Below are positions 1 to 9,800 of a stretch of DNA of 64,000 nucleotides, in pieces. Every line of letters begins with the position of its first letter. Within the stretch, counting starts at the first letter, position 1. This DNA is from Phocaeicola sartorii JCM 17136 = DSM 21941. Lineage in GTDB: Bacteria > Bacteroidota > Bacteroidia > Bacteroidales > Bacteroidaceae. The stretch lies in NCBI RefSeq assembly GCF_000614185.1, contig NZ_BAKM01000009.1, positions 1-64,000 of the forward strand, read 5' to 3'. Made by a program: the position numbers and the translations under genes. The notes below the pieces were generated by a model, which saw only the letters and a program-made list of their open reading frames with translations, was not told the origin of the DNA and did no database searches.

Positions 1-93
1 AAAATGATGAAAAACTGAAAATCTGCGGTTGATATATTATCAAGCAACACATTTATCATGAACCGTGATACTTCGGTTAATCGGTCATCGTCA

Positions 94-173
94 CATTGGA
101 TAATCGATACATTGGATAATATGATAATGAGCCATTGGACAATAAGTCATCGGGTAATGGAGCATTGGATAAT
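94..173. repeat. four direct repeats CATTGGAYAAT upstream of mob genes (possible oriT)
   Basis: Near-identical copies of CATTGGATAAT start at 94, 110, 133 (CATTGGACAAT) and 163 within an AT-rich leader. The whole stretch 1-324 holds no convincing gene. It continues with short ATCA/TCAAT-rich repetitions up to about 300. Iterated repeats just upstream of a MobC/relaxase pair are typical of an origin of transfer, where accessory proteins bind next to the nick site. No nick site could be assigned by eye, so the oriT call is inference. Confidence 0.45.
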
Positions 174-324
174 CAGACAATCGAGACAACCAGATATTAT
201 ATCATCAAGGTATCAGTTCATCAAATCATCAAGCAATCATTATACCAAGTCATATAGTCTTCATTGTATCAGATATTCAATCAACCAATCTATCAAACCA
301 TAATATCTTAAAAAGTTAATCTCT

Positions 325-705
325 ATGCCGGATAAAAAATCCATCACTATAAAAATACGTGTCGATTCGCAGACCCACGCAGAAATGCAGTCAAGAGCCG
401 ACCGATACACCGACGGTAATCTGAGTGCGTTTGTACGTTGTGCCACACTCAAATATGAAGAGCAGCCGATGGCTGACCGAGACAATCCCCGTATGATTGC
501 TTTGATCAAGTCCGCTATCAAGCTCATCGAAAGAACCGGCACCAACACCAATCAGGTTGCAAAGCACATCAACGAGCAGCAGAAAATTAATCCTTACTCG
601 TTGCGGGCGGCAGATCTTCTTCCCTTCGGTCAGTTTTGCGAGGGTACAGATAAAATCCAACAGATGCTGACATACCTCTATAACATGATAATATCAGGAA
701 AATGA
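325..705 (+). CDS. MobC-like relaxosome accessory protein
   Basis: This 126-residue protein has an N-terminal ribbon-helix-helix-like segment (about residues 5-45: SITIKIRVDSQTHAEM, then a helix ending in AFVRCATLKY). A MobC-type motif GTNTNQVAKHIN follows at about residues 71-82. MobC-family proteins bind oriT and help the relaxase open the strands. Its stop overlaps the relaxase start by 4 bp (ATGA), so the two are translationally coupled and should act together. The start at 325 is the first ATG after the repeat-rich leader. The family is clear from motif and context; the DNA target is unknown. Confidence 0.8.
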   Translation: MPDKKSITIKIRVDSQTHAEMQSRADRYTDGNLSAFVRCATLKYEEQPMADRDNPRMIALIKSAIKLIERTGTNTNQVAKHINEQQKINPYSLRAADLLPFGQFCEGTDKIQQMLTYLYNMIISGK

Positions 706-2459
706 TAGTCAAGAAACTCAACGATGTGTCCGGCGGCGGTTTCCCCGGCGCTCGATATAACGAGAAGAAGATTGCTGATGGCGTGGCAACCCTTATGGCG
801 ATGGAGAACGTCAGCGAGGCGTTGCGTCACAATGTCGAGACGTTGCACCGCTTCGGCCTTGATGCCTCGGCTGAAGTCGAAAGGTATCTGAAGGAAAACT
901 CTAAGACTTACGGCAACACAAAGACGACTCGTTTCCAGTTCCATGTGTCAGCATCTGTGAAAGGACGCGCCATGTCGCCTGAAGAACTCACCGACTTCGC
1001 GCGAGAGCTTATGGTGGGTATGGGATATGCCCATCAGCCGTATTTTGTTTACGCCCATCATGATACCGGCAACAACCATGTGCATATTCTCTCGACGAGA
1101 ATAAAGCCAAACGGTTATGCCATATCTGACCATCAGGACAGGCACAGGCTTAACGAGTGTGCCAACCGCATACTATCTCCTGACATCAAGAAAGATATTA
1201 ACCGGATTCTCAGCTACGACTACGAAACGGAGAGGCAGTTTGCCAATATCGTCAAGACTCATGGCTACAAGATAGAGAAATCGCTCGACGGATACCGTCT
1301 GTTCAAGTGTGGCGGCAATGCCGGAAATATCGCCATCGGCGACATTCTCAATCGAATCACCAGGAACAGCCCCAAGCGCAAAGACCGCGCTACGCAGCTT
1401 CGTGCCATAATCCGGAAATACAAGAGCGAGATAGCCGAGGGAAAATGTCAAAGTGTCGATAATGTCAAAGTGTCAAAAGGTAAGAAGCGAAAGCCGGTAA
1501 AGGCAAAGCTGAACACCGACATCCGCAAAATACTTGACAACCACGGCAAGCCGTTGAGCGAGGAGAACTGCCAGCGCATACAGACTCTCATTGATGTTCT
1601 CAAGACAAAGTTTGGCATAGACATCAGTTTCCAGAAGGACAAGGACGGCAGGGTGAGAGGCTACAGTATAATCGACCATGCCGAAAAGATTGCCTTCGAC
1701 GGCAGCAAGGTGATGAAACTGTCGGAGCTTGTTGATTTCGCCATCAAGCCACAGAGGAAACCATCGCCGCTTGACGTGTACCGCGGCCTGTTCACTGTCG
1801 AGGTGGGCAAAGACAGCATAGGGAACTATATGCTCATCAATGTCAAAGACGGCTCGACGTACAGCAAGCCAATCTCACCGAGGCAGTACGCATGGTATAA
1901 CGGCGTAAAGGATGACGAGCGCGAAGATGTAGGTCTGACAATAGCTGCCACGATATTCTCCGAGGAGATACTGACCGAATATCTCATGCGCTATCCTATA
2001 CACAACCATCAAGAGAGGATAAAGAGTATGGCAGTTGTCAAACATAGAAACGGCAACTATTGCCTCCGCGCTGCCTTGACTGACGGCTATATGCCTTTGA
2101 TCGAATTAACTCCGGAGGAGGAAGCCAAGTTCCGCTCTCTACATGCCGATGAACAAGCAAGACAAGACTTCCTGATGTCAATAGCCATGCTGCATCTTAC
2201 TCGAAAGGATGCCGAGGCGGTTAAAGAGAGGATAAGGCAGAATACCCAGTCCAAAGCCGGAGTCCGTATTCTCCCTTCCCGTCCACAGGACTACTCCCCG
2301 GAAATCTCGCAAGTGTTCGCATTAAACCTTGCCAACGCACTCTCTTCCCTCAATGTCAGTTCCGGCTCCTCCGGCTACAAGCGCGAGCACGAAGTCAGCA
2401 ACAGCTCCCGCTACGACGACATTGATGACCGTCAGTCCGGCACACGACTTACAATGTAA
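702..2459 (+). CDS. relaxase / mobilization nuclease (MobB/MobA type)
   Basis: A 585-residue relaxase of the relaxase/mobilization nuclease family. The metal-binding HUH motif is visible as YAHHDTGNNHVHIL (His120, His126, His128). A likely catalytic tyrosine is Tyr19 in ARYNEKK, the usual N-terminal position in Bacteroides Mob relaxases. Such enzymes nick oriT, stay covalently bound to the 5' end and pilot the strand into a recipient through a conjugation machine supplied in trans. The C-terminal half is lysine-rich and has no recognisable helicase or primase motif. The frame is intact over its full length, unlike many genes in this window. It is followed by a strong hairpin terminator. Confidence 0.9.
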   Translation: MIVKKLNDVSGGGFPGARYNEKKIADGVATLMAMENVSEALRHNVETLHRFGLDASAEVERYLKENSKTYGNTKTTRFQFHVSASVKGRAMSPEELTDFARELMVGMGYAHQPYFVYAHHDTGNNHVHILSTRIKPNGYAISDHQDRHRLNECANRILSPDIKKDINRILSYDYETERQFANIVKTHGYKIEKSLDGYRLFKCGGNAGNIAIGDILNRITRNSPKRKDRATQLRAIIRKYKSEIAEGKCQSVDNVKVSKGKKRKPVKAKLNTDIRKILDNHGKPLSEENCQRIQTLIDVLKTKFGIDISFQKDKDGRVRGYSIIDHAEKIAFDGSKVMKLSELVDFAIKPQRKPSPLDVYRGLFTVEVGKDSIGNYMLINVKDGSTYSKPISPRQYAWYNGVKDDEREDVGLTIAATIFSEEILTEYLMRYPIHNHQERIKSMAVVKHRNGNYCLRAALTDGYMPLIELTPEEEAKFRSLHADEQARQDFLMSIAMLHLTRKDAEAVKERIRQNTQSKAGVRILPSRPQDYSPEISQVFALNLANALSSLNVSSGSSGYKREHEVSNSSRYDDIDDRQSGTRLTM

Positions 2460-2464
2460 AATAA

Positions 2465-2511
2465 AATAGTGACTATCTCAGCGCACCACGCCGATAGTCA
2501 CTATTATTTTG
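2465..2511 (+). terminator. rho-independent terminator of the mob operon
   Basis: Perfect 13-bp arms AATAGTGACTATC (2465-2477) and GATAGTCACTATT (2493-2505) are followed by ATTTT. It lies 6 bp after the relaxase stop. Each arm carries one copy of the TAGTGACTA motif that recurs three more times at 2611-2647, so the hairpin may also serve recombination. Confidence 0.75.
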
Positions 2512-2610
2512 CAGAGAATTTAATGTAGAATTTAATTGGGTTTAGAATTAAACGCTACTTTTTAATACAGTTTAATCAAGCCGATTTATCGTGGTTTATA
2601 GCGATTTAGA

Positions 2611-2647
2611 TAGTGACTATTATAGTGACTACGCCCTGTAGTGACTA
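2611..2647. repeat. TAGTGACTA direct repeats near the element end
   Basis: Exact copies of the 9-mer TAGTGACTA start at 2611, 2623 and 2639. Two more, in inverted orientation, form the arms of the hairpin at 2465-2505. Clustered short direct repeats between a mobilization gene and a tRNA 3' end fit arm-type integrase or excisionase sites flanking an attachment site. That role is inference; no core-site duplication can be tested within the window. Confidence 0.45.
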
Positions 2648-2684
2648 AAAGAAAAATCGCCAACTCTGTAAGAATTAGCGATTT
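2645..2684 (-). terminator. terminator downstream of tRNA-Phe
   Basis: Read on the minus strand, AAATCGCTAA pairs with TTGGCGATTT (one G-T pair) and is followed by TTTTTCTTTT. It begins about 15 bp beyond the tRNA 3' end. If the element is integrated at the tRNA, this terminator belongs to the element side. Confidence 0.7.
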
Positions 2685-2698
2685 AATCTTTGCTTGGG

Positions 2699-2771
2699 TG
2701 GTGCCACCAGGAATCGAACCGGGGACACAAGGATTTTCAGTCCTTTGCTCTACCAACTGAGCTATGGCACC
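2699..2771 (-). tRNA. tRNA-Phe (GAA)
   Basis: A 73-nt cloverleaf can be folded by hand: acceptor GGTGCCA/TGGCACC, D stem GCTC/GAGC, anticodon stem AAGGA/TCCTT around loop CTGAAAA (anticodon GAA), T arm CCCGG-TTCGATT-CCTGG, discriminator A. The CCA end is not encoded. It is divergent from tRNA-Pro, and each has its own promoter. Confidence 0.97.
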
Positions 2772-2792
2772 ATTGTCTCTCGTTTGCGGTTG

Positions 2793-2823
2793 CAAAGGTA
2801 GGTATATTTTTTGATTCTACAAA
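2793..2823 (-). promoter_or_regulatory. promoter of tRNA-Phe
   Basis: On the minus strand a Bacteroides-type -33 box TTTG (2820-2823) and -7 box TACCTTTG (2793-2800) are separated by 19 bp, the usual spacing. The tRNA begins 21 bp downstream of the -7 box. Confidence 0.8.
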
Positions 2824-2851
2824 TTTTTTGCAAATTTTCTGCGAATTTCTT

Positions 2852-2880
2852 TTTGATTTCAAAAAAATGCTTTACCTTTG
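2852..2880 (+). promoter_or_regulatory. promoter of tRNA-Pro
   Basis: The -7 box TACCTTTG lies at 2873-2880 and a TTTG at 2852-2855 serves as -33 with a slightly short 17-bp spacer. The mature tRNA starts 18 bp after the -7 box. Confidence 0.7.
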
Positions 2881-2897
2881 CACACGCAAAACAGAAA

Positions 2898-2970
2898 CGG
2901 AATGTAGCGCAGTTGGTAGCGCACTACGTTCGGGACGTAGGGGTCGGGCGTTCGAGTCGCCTCATTCCGA
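2898..2970 (+). tRNA. tRNA-Pro (CGG)
   Basis: A 73-nt cloverleaf: acceptor CGGAATG/CATTCCG, D stem GCGC/GCGC, anticodon stem CTACG/CGTAG around TTCGGGA (anticodon CGG, reading CCG), T arm GGGCG-TTCGAGT-CGCCT, discriminator A. C1-G72 is typical of bacterial tRNA-Pro. CCA is not encoded. Confidence 0.96.
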
Positions 2971-2981
2971 CACTGTAAAGG

Positions 2982-3013
2982 ATAAGCCGCTAATAATTAG
3001 TGGCTTATTTTAT
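2982..3013 (+). terminator. terminator after tRNA-Pro
   Basis: ATAAGCCGCTAA pairs with TTAGTGGCTTAT (one G-T pair) around a 3-base loop and is followed by TTTATTT. It lies 11 bp past the tRNA and just before the end of the convergent porin gene. Confidence 0.8.
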
Positions 3014-3016
3014 TTC

Positions 3017-4093
3017 TCAAAAACCTATTTGAAGCATCGCCCAAAGTTCATTAACTGAAGCATTCCTTTCATAATTAAAATGCGCATAATTCAGCATGAT
3101 ACGCGTTTTCGGCGTTATATGATAAGCGCCTCCTATTGTATAGATCATCTCGGAATCAGAGACTGCCGTATCCGCTTCATAGCGCTCCAGTTTTGCCACA
3201 ACCGCCCATCGGGAGGGAACGGCAAACCAGTGTCCTAACGCATAAAAACCCCGACGGTTGACCGCACCATCTTCTCCCCACAGGTATTCTCCCCTGCAAG
3301 TCAACCGGGGAGTCTGATAACAGGCACTCAGTGCCATGCGGTTACGCTTCATATTTGCATTATAAATAGTTTCTTCCCCCGTTTCATCATGTACCACCGT
3401 ATAGTCAGCATTCAATTTTCCAATATAGGCAGACGCACCCACCTTCAACCCCTTGACAGGCTGCACAGTAAGCCATGTGGCAAAATCCTTTGCATCATTA
3501 TGATCTTTCATGCTGAGTCCGGAACCATTGTATACACCTGCCCGATATTCCAGAAAATAATCGTCGAAAGAGGTCTTGAACAACTCACCGCCCACCTGCA
3601 AACCCATATCACGGCCACCTTGGTTCCCACATACATCTCCACTGAAACCTGCCAGACGCTCAATCACACGACTGAAGTTTACCGTCTCATAAACCGAAGG
3701 TGACATCTGGTTCTCTAATGTAAAACAGGTCTTCATCCGACCTATCTTGACCTGAAAAAAAGAATACGGTTTGTAACAAGCATAGAGTTCCAGCAGCTGT
3801 GAAGTAAACAGTTCATACTGAACCATCCACGACAGTTTATCCGTGATATCCCCCGAAAGGATCAGCATCCCCAGCCTTCCAAAAAACTGATTATCCGCCT
3901 GCCTCACATCCAGGTCTTTCCTGTCCGTATAACTATAACCGAACTGACCGTAGGCAGTCAACTTCACATGTTTACTCAAAAAGCCGTTCACTTGTCCCAA
4001 TATGGATGAATTTTCCTTTTTTTCTTGTGAATACCCCTGAGGTAAAACCAAGAACAACATCCAAACAACCAATAATAAGCGCGTGTTTTTCAT
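3017..4093 (-). CDS. outer-membrane porin (phosphate-selective porin O/P-like)
   Basis: A 358-residue protein with a signal peptide (cleavage probably after GYSQ, about residue 23). The body is made of alternating aromatic/hydrophobic strands typical of an outer-membrane beta barrel (for example LTAYGQFGYSY, VGASAYIGKL, MLNYAHFNY) and it ends in the classic C-terminal Phe (LQIGF). The pattern VKIGRMKTCFTLEN resembles the R/K-G-K-Q-F segment of OprP/OprO-like porins. The substrate is not known. It is single-cistron, between the tRNA pair and the terminator of the next operon. Confidence 0.75.
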   Translation of the reverse strand: MKNTRLLLVVWMLFLVLPQGYSQEKKENSSILGQVNGFLSKHVKLTAYGQFGYSYTDRKDLDVRQADNQFFGRLGMLILSGDITDKLSWMVQYELFTSQLLELYACYKPYSFFQVKIGRMKTCFTLENQMSPSVYETVNFSRVIERLAGFSGDVCGNQGGRDMGLQVGGELFKTSFDDYFLEYRAGVYNGSGLSMKDHNDAKDFATWLTVQPVKGLKVGASAYIGKLNADYTVVHDETGEETIYNANMKRNRMALSACYQTPRLTCRGEYLWGEDGAVNRRGFYALGHWFAVPSRWAVVAKLERYEADTAVSDSEMIYTIGGAYHITPKTRIMLNYAHFNYERNASVNELWAMLQIGF

Positions 4094-4259
4094 AATCTAT
4101 TTCTCATTACCAATGTACAACTACGTTCTGAAAGCTAACAAGCTGCTAAGATATTCAAAAAGTTTAATTATCGCTTATTATCCGTACACTTTATCCATAT
4201 TTCCGCTTATCTTTCATACAAGATGAATATTCATTCATCTTTATCCATCCGAAAAGCCA

Positions 4260-4301
4260 ATAAAAAAGGCCGGTTGCCCCATTTACAGGAAGCAACCGAC
4301 C
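4260..4301 (-). terminator. terminator of the ECF/SusCD/hydrolase operon
   Basis: On the minus strand GGTCGGTTGC (4301-4292) pairs with GCAACCGGCC (4277-4268) and is followed by TTTTTTATT. It lies 28 bp after the hydrolase stop. Confidence 0.85.
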
Positions 4302-4329
4302 ATCCTTTATCCTGTCACCAAGTTAATTA

Positions 4330-5366
4330 TCAGAACTTATAAGCCGCTTTACGCAATTCTTTCACCGAGCCGAATGGCTTATTGGGCTTCAAATAACGAC
4401 CCATGAACTTATAAATGTCCAGACGAATCTTGCTTGACTCATACGTGTCCAGCCGGTCAAAACTATGCGCACCGGGAGCTCGTTCGAATATCTTATATTC
4501 AAATTTCTTGCCTTCCGCCTTCAAGCACGGATCATTGATTCCACCTCGACTACATTCACATCATCATCACTGGTATTGGTGTAGATGAGCAACGGATCCT
4601 TCAACTTCTCCGCATGCCACACAGGGGAACGCCGTTTATATTCCGCTATGTTATCCTTGGCAGTCTGCCCGATATGATTCTTGGCCGAGAAGATTTTGCG
4701 GTAACTGTCGCTGGCATATCCCATACGCATGATCACATCCGAAACCGGCACACCGGCGAAACCACATTTATATTGTCCCGGATAATTGAAAAGATTCATC
4801 AGCGTAATCATACCACCATGACTCCATCCCATGATCCCCACACGGTTACCATCCACAATATCAAAATTATCCACCATATAGTTACGGCTGATGTACACGT
4901 CTTCGTTTTCCAATCCACCATAATCTATATTATTATATGTTCCCGCTCCGTATCCGGTACTTCCCCGGTAATCTGCCGCTACCACAATGTATTCCTGCGC
5001 TATCAGCTCGCGGATGATATGGGCATAATAGGTGTCCATATCGGCATGTACCCCACTGTGCGGAAATACGATCAACGGATATTTCTTGTTTTCATCCACG
5101 CTTTTGGGAATAAAAATGTATGCTCTGAATTTAAGTTCGTTACCGGCGCTCATCGAAGTGGGATTAGACTCCTTCCAACGCGGCGGCCCACACAATATTA
5201 CTTTATCTACATGAGCGATATCACCCACTTTCTCGTACCACAGGACATCATCAATCTTTTTCATCAGCTGGTCAAACTGATGAACGGACAACTGTGCCCG
5301 TACTATCCCGGGCATCGTACACAAGCAGCACACAAATGCCACGAATATTACCAATCTGTTTTTCAT
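4330..5366 (-). pseudogene. secreted prolyl-oligopeptidase-like serine hydrolase, frame-broken
   Basis: Residues 1-24 form a signal peptide. An alpha/beta-hydrolase domain follows with nucleophile elbow GWSHGG (Ser182), the acid in TSDDDVN, and the catalytic His in GAHSFDR. The His lies in a different frame: the first frame stops at about 4521 and the second carries on with LKAEGKKFEYKIFERAPGAHSF. One missing base near 4524 restores a continuous protein of about 345 residues, so I read it as one gene with a single-base deletion (typed pseudogene because the frame is broken as given). It is the last gene of the SusCD operon and may process a peptide or ester imported or bound by that system. 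Confidence 0.8.
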
Positions 5367-5398
5367 ACGTATATATTTAAATAATGATTAATAGCGTG

Positions 5399-6841
5399 TC
5401 AATTCTTGGGATATCCCGAATTCTGTTCCATCTCAGGGCTAAAGATAAACTGGTCCTCAGGTATCGGCAACACACACTTGTAAAAATCCCAATCCACCTC
5501 TTCGTCCACACTGGGCAGATGATATCCCCCCTTACGGATGATGGTCTTACCATTCCGAAGCAAATCAAAGAAACGATGTCCTTCACCTACCAGCTCCTTG
5601 CTCCGCTCGTCCAACACACGGTCCAAGGTATAGTCAGCCATTGTCACTTCGTTATCGGGGTTACCCCGCTTCACAATCTCATTCAAATAACCAAGTCCCT
5701 GAACCGCAGCATCACCGCCCAACTTGCAACCAGCCTCAGCGGCGATCAGATACACCTCGGACAGGCGAAGGACCACATTGTTACATTCCAGCGGTGCAGT
5801 CTTCAGATCCGTCCCTCTCAGTTTGTACAACCACCATACCGTTTTTCCCGCATATTTATTCTCCTCCAGCAACTGCCCGCGCACATCCCCCGGATCAGCC
5901 AGCATCTGCTCCGCATATTTCTGAGTGACAAATCCCTTCTGATAGCCATACCAGTTCAACAAATACCCCCATGAATCCCGTCCCGGAGTATCATCCACAC
6001 TATTGGCTATCTCAAAAAACGATTCTGAACCAAACTTGGCTTCCACCGACCAGGCAGCCACATATTTCTCATGCGGATAAAGAGCATAGCTTCCCGATGC
6101 ATCCGCATCCTTTATCAGTTGGTCCGCCATATCAAACGCTTTCCGGTTGTCATTATGATACAGGTAAACACGGGCCAGCAACGCACGGGCCGCATACCGG
6201 TTCATACGTCCGTTATTTTTCTCTTCAGACATCAATGTGACCGCCTCTTCCAGCATTTCTATCATAAAATCGTACGCCTGAGCGACAGTGGAACGGGGAG
6301 GATTCTCATGGATCCCCACCAGATGGTCTATCAACGGAGCACCCAGTGACACGCCATTGTCTTTTGTATAAGGATAGCCGAAGCAACGGGTCAGGTCAAA
6401 CTGGCAAAGCGCAATCACCGCCATCGTCTCGCCTTTCAAAGCATTCAACTTCTTTTCATCCCCGCTTTCAATTTTTCCTTCAGCAATGGCATTCAAAATA
6501 TTCCACGCCTCACGAAGAATATAAAAAGGCCGTCCCCACAATGAACCGGCATTCAAGCTATTAGGGCGATGATTGAACATATAGCATGTATTGCATACCC
6601 CGCTTTCCTCGGAACTCTGCATATCATCTCCCTTCATATCTCCATAGGCAAACATAGCAGCCCCGTAATATCCGGACCCCGACATCAGATCATACAATCC
6701 ATTCACCGCATTATCCACATCGGTTACTGTACGGAAAGCCATCGTAGTAGGGATTTTATTGCTGGGAGCTGTATCGAAGAAATCACCACAACCGGTAACG
6801 AGCAGTGAAACGAATCCTAAAATAAAAAGTATTTTCTTCAT
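5399..6841 (-). CDS. SusD/RagB-family nutrient-binding lipoprotein
   Basis: A 480-residue lipoprotein with lipobox LLVTGC (Cys18). It shows the SusD/RagB pattern: an N-terminal helical region (FFDTAPSNKIPTTMAFRTVTDVDNAVNGLYDLM), an internal TPR-like stretch (ARALLARVYLYHNDNRKAFDMADQLI) and the C-terminal LDERSKELVGEGHRFFDLLRNGKTI signature. It should sit on the cell surface as the lid of the neighbouring SusC barrel. It is 31 bp downstream of SusC and 32 bp upstream of the hydrolase, in one operon driven by the ECF sigma / FecR pair. Confidence 0.93.
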   Translation of the reverse strand: MKKILFILGFVSLLVTGCGDFFDTAPSNKIPTTMAFRTVTDVDNAVNGLYDLMSGSGYYGAAMFAYGDMKGDDMQSSEESGVCNTCYMFNHRPNSLNAGSLWGRPFYILREAWNILNAIAEGKIESGDEKKLNALKGETMAVIALCQFDLTRCFGYPYTKDNGVSLGAPLIDHLVGIHENPPRSTVAQAYDFMIEMLEEAVTLMSEEKNNGRMNRYAARALLARVYLYHNDNRKAFDMADQLIKDADASGSYALYPHEKYVAAWSVEAKFGSESFFEIANSVDDTPGRDSWGYLLNWYGYQKGFVTQKYAEQMLADPGDVRGQLLEENKYAGKTVWWLYKLRGTDLKTAPLECNNVVLRLSEVYLIAAEAGCKLGGDAAVQGLGYLNEIVKRGNPDNEVTMADYTLDRVLDERSKELVGEGHRFFDLLRNGKTIIRKGGYHLPSVDEEVDWDFYKCVLPIPEDQFIFSPEMEQNSGYPKN

Positions 6842-6872
6842 AATGATTCTGTTTTTTTAGTGTAATTGATGA

Positions 6873-9800
6873 TTAAAATTTAAGTTCCAGTCCGAAAGCA
6901 TAAGTTTTCAACGGAGGCGTGTAGAATCCTACCACCCCACTCATTTCAGGATCATATTGGTCGTAAGCAGCCCATGTCAGCAAATTCGTACCCGAGAAAT
7001 AAACACGGGCATTCCCTATTCCTAATTTCTGCAACCATGCTTTAGGAGCGTTCACCCCCAATATCAGACTTTTCAGACGGATATGATCCGTAGAATGGAT
7101 GGCACGCGAAGAATTATAGTTACCCCCCTTTTTATTTCCATATACAAAACGGGGAACATCCGTTATATCACCCGGTTTCTGCCAACGGCGGCGTTGCTCG
7201 GTACTTTTATTGCTTATCACCGAATAACCATCATCTTGCAGAATATAGGACGCATTATCATACGAATAACCACCGAAACTATAGGATAGATTGAATGACA
7301 AATCAATGAATTTATAATTAAAGGTATTCATAAAACCTCCCGAGATAGTGGGCGTAATATCTTTCAGCGGAATTGGATTTGCCTTGCCGGGGTCTGTCAC
7401 CGTATTTTTGGTATAACCGCCATTCTCATCCTGCCGGTTATCATAATACAAAGCACTTCCGGTTTCAGGATCCACTCCTGCAAACTCACGCAGATAAATC
7501 GTATTAAACGGATAACCTTCCTTACGCACATATCTGCCATCCACAAACCAGGCAGATCCGCCAGTTTCAGAATCTTATTTTTATTATGGCTCAAATTAAA
7601 GGCGGTAGTCCAACTGAAATCTTTTGTCTTGATATTATTGGAACGGACTTCAAGTTCCACACCGGTATTCCGCATCTGCCCCACATTGGTCAGCAGAGAA
7701 GAGAACCCACTGATGGAATTCAATTGCTTGCTCATCAACAGATCTTTCGTTGTACGCGTGTACCAGTCCAAGGAAACATTCACACGACTGAACAAACCGA
7801 TATCCAGTCCCAGATTCAATGCATAATTCTTCTCCCAAGTAAGTTCCTCATTCCCCAATGTACTTTCCCACGGAGAAGGTTTTCCATTATAAAACGCTCC
7901 TGTGGTATAAGTACTCTGATAACCATAATATGAAGAGGGAAGATTTCCGTTCACCCCATAGGAAGCACGAAGTTTCAAATCACTTAAGACTGACTTCAAC
8001 GGCTGCATGAACTTCTCCTGAGAAAGCCTCCACGAACCGGACAAGGACCAGAAATTACCCCAACGAGTATCGGGAGACAGGCGGGATGATCCATCCCTGC
8101 GGAAACTGAAGCTGGCATAATATTTATCACCATAAGAATAGTTCACACTGGCCACATAGGACATCAATGCATCCTCCTGCAAAAGCTGGTCCGCATCTAT
8201 CGGATCGGCTGCGTTCCCCAATGAAGTGTTGATATCCTGCCCGTAAGTTTTCTTTGCAGCATACAAATCCTCATAATCATACTTCATCACCTCGAAAGCA
8301 GCGACCGCACTGACCGAATGCCTGCCGAACGTTTTGGAATAAGTCAAATTATTCTGTGAAGTATAACGCATACGGTCAGTCATCTGCATACGTCCCCGCC
8401 CTTGATAAGTCGCTCCGTCACGTCCCTCAGGAGACTGGAAGAAAAAGTCCTTTGTCAACGAATAATCTACCGTAAACACACTGGATACCTTCAAATTATC
8501 CCAAACATTATAAGCTATTTTAGCCGTACCCATCGCACGTACGTCCGGGCATAATAATCATTGACCTCGGCCTCCAGCACCGGATTGTAACCGTTATTTT
8601 CACGGTAACCGCTGGCATAGGTTCCATCTTCATTATAAATAGGAGTAGAAGGTGTCAGATTCACTTTCGATGCATAAATGGCACTTCCATAGAACTTTCC
8701 TTCGGGCAAGTGAACGTTCTTTGTCCACGAGAAGGAAGCGTTCATGCCAAATTCCACCCTTTTATACTTGTTACTTGCATCCACACGCCCCGTAAAGCGC
8801 TCCATTTCCGAATTCAGGGAAACACCCGTCTGCTTGGTATATCCCAAAGAACCGATAAAACTGGAATTTTGATTGCCGGCACTGGCAGACAGGTTATAAT
8901 CCTGTTGATAACCTTTCTTGAACAAAGCACTCTCCCAGTCCGAATATCCCTGAGGCAGGCGTTTGGCGTACTGGTCTATATTCGCATCCGCATACCGCTG
9001 TGCCTCTTGTTCGCTTGCCCCCTTATCCAGTTGGAAATTAACCAGTCCTTCGTGAATCAATTCCCTTCTTTCCTCGCCTCCCATCAACGGACGATAGGTA
9101 TAAGCGAAATCAGTGATTCCGTATTTCGCCGCCATATTGACACGAAGCTTGCCTTCCTTTCCTTTTTTAGTAGTGATCAGCACGACTCCATTAGCACCTT
9201 TCGCACCATACAATGAAGCGGATGCCGCATCTTTCAAGACGGTGATGCTCTCAATATCCGCCGGATTCAGCGTTTCAATGAACCCCATTCCTCCCGCATC
9301 GGACATACTGGTAAAGTTACTCAAGTCATAAGATGGAATAGGCACTCCGTCCAATACATACAAAGGCTCGGTAGAAGCATTCATGGAAGCGACTCCCCGC
9401 ACCCGTAAAGTTGTTTTCGCACCGGGCTGCGAAGAAGTACCGGCAACCACACTGATGCCCGGTATATTCGATTCAATCATCTGCCCCACGGACACAACAG
9501 GCAATGCCTCCAGCTTTTCAGTAGTCAGCACAGAAGCCGATCCCGTATAAGTCGCCTTCTTGAAATCCCCATATCCGGTAACGACAACCTCGTCCAACGT
9601 ATTGGCGTCCTCTTTCAATGTAATATGAAAATCCCCTTTTCCTTTTGTCGGAACATCTTGTGCCAGATATCCTATATAGCTCACAACCAACGAAGCGGAT
9701 TCGTCCACTTCCAACGTAAACTTCCCATTAAAATCGGTGATAACCCCATTGGTACTTCTGCCTTTTTCCACAACATTGGCACCAATCAGAGGTTCTCCCA

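Larger units (their letters stand above)
1..2647. mobile_element. right end of a mobilizable element (partial)
   Basis: A MobC-like protein and a relaxase lie side by side behind a repeat-rich leader, and the block ends within about 50 bp of the 3' end of tRNA-Phe. No integrase, replication gene or cargo is inside the window, so the rest of the element must lie to the left. Integration beside the tRNA 3' end is an inference: tRNA 3' ends are common targets of tyrosine recombinases, and five copies of TAGTGACTA lie between the relaxase and the tRNA. The left junction cannot be seen. The type (integrated mobilizable element or conjugative transposon) is therefore open. Confidence 0.5.

Noticed and set aside
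2690-3058. 122-codon frame across the two tRNA genes
   Set aside because: It reads through both tRNAs and their promoters; it is chance.
5384-5974. 196-codon plus-strand frame opposite SusD
   Set aside because: Antisense to a gene with lipobox and SusD signature; no supporting features.
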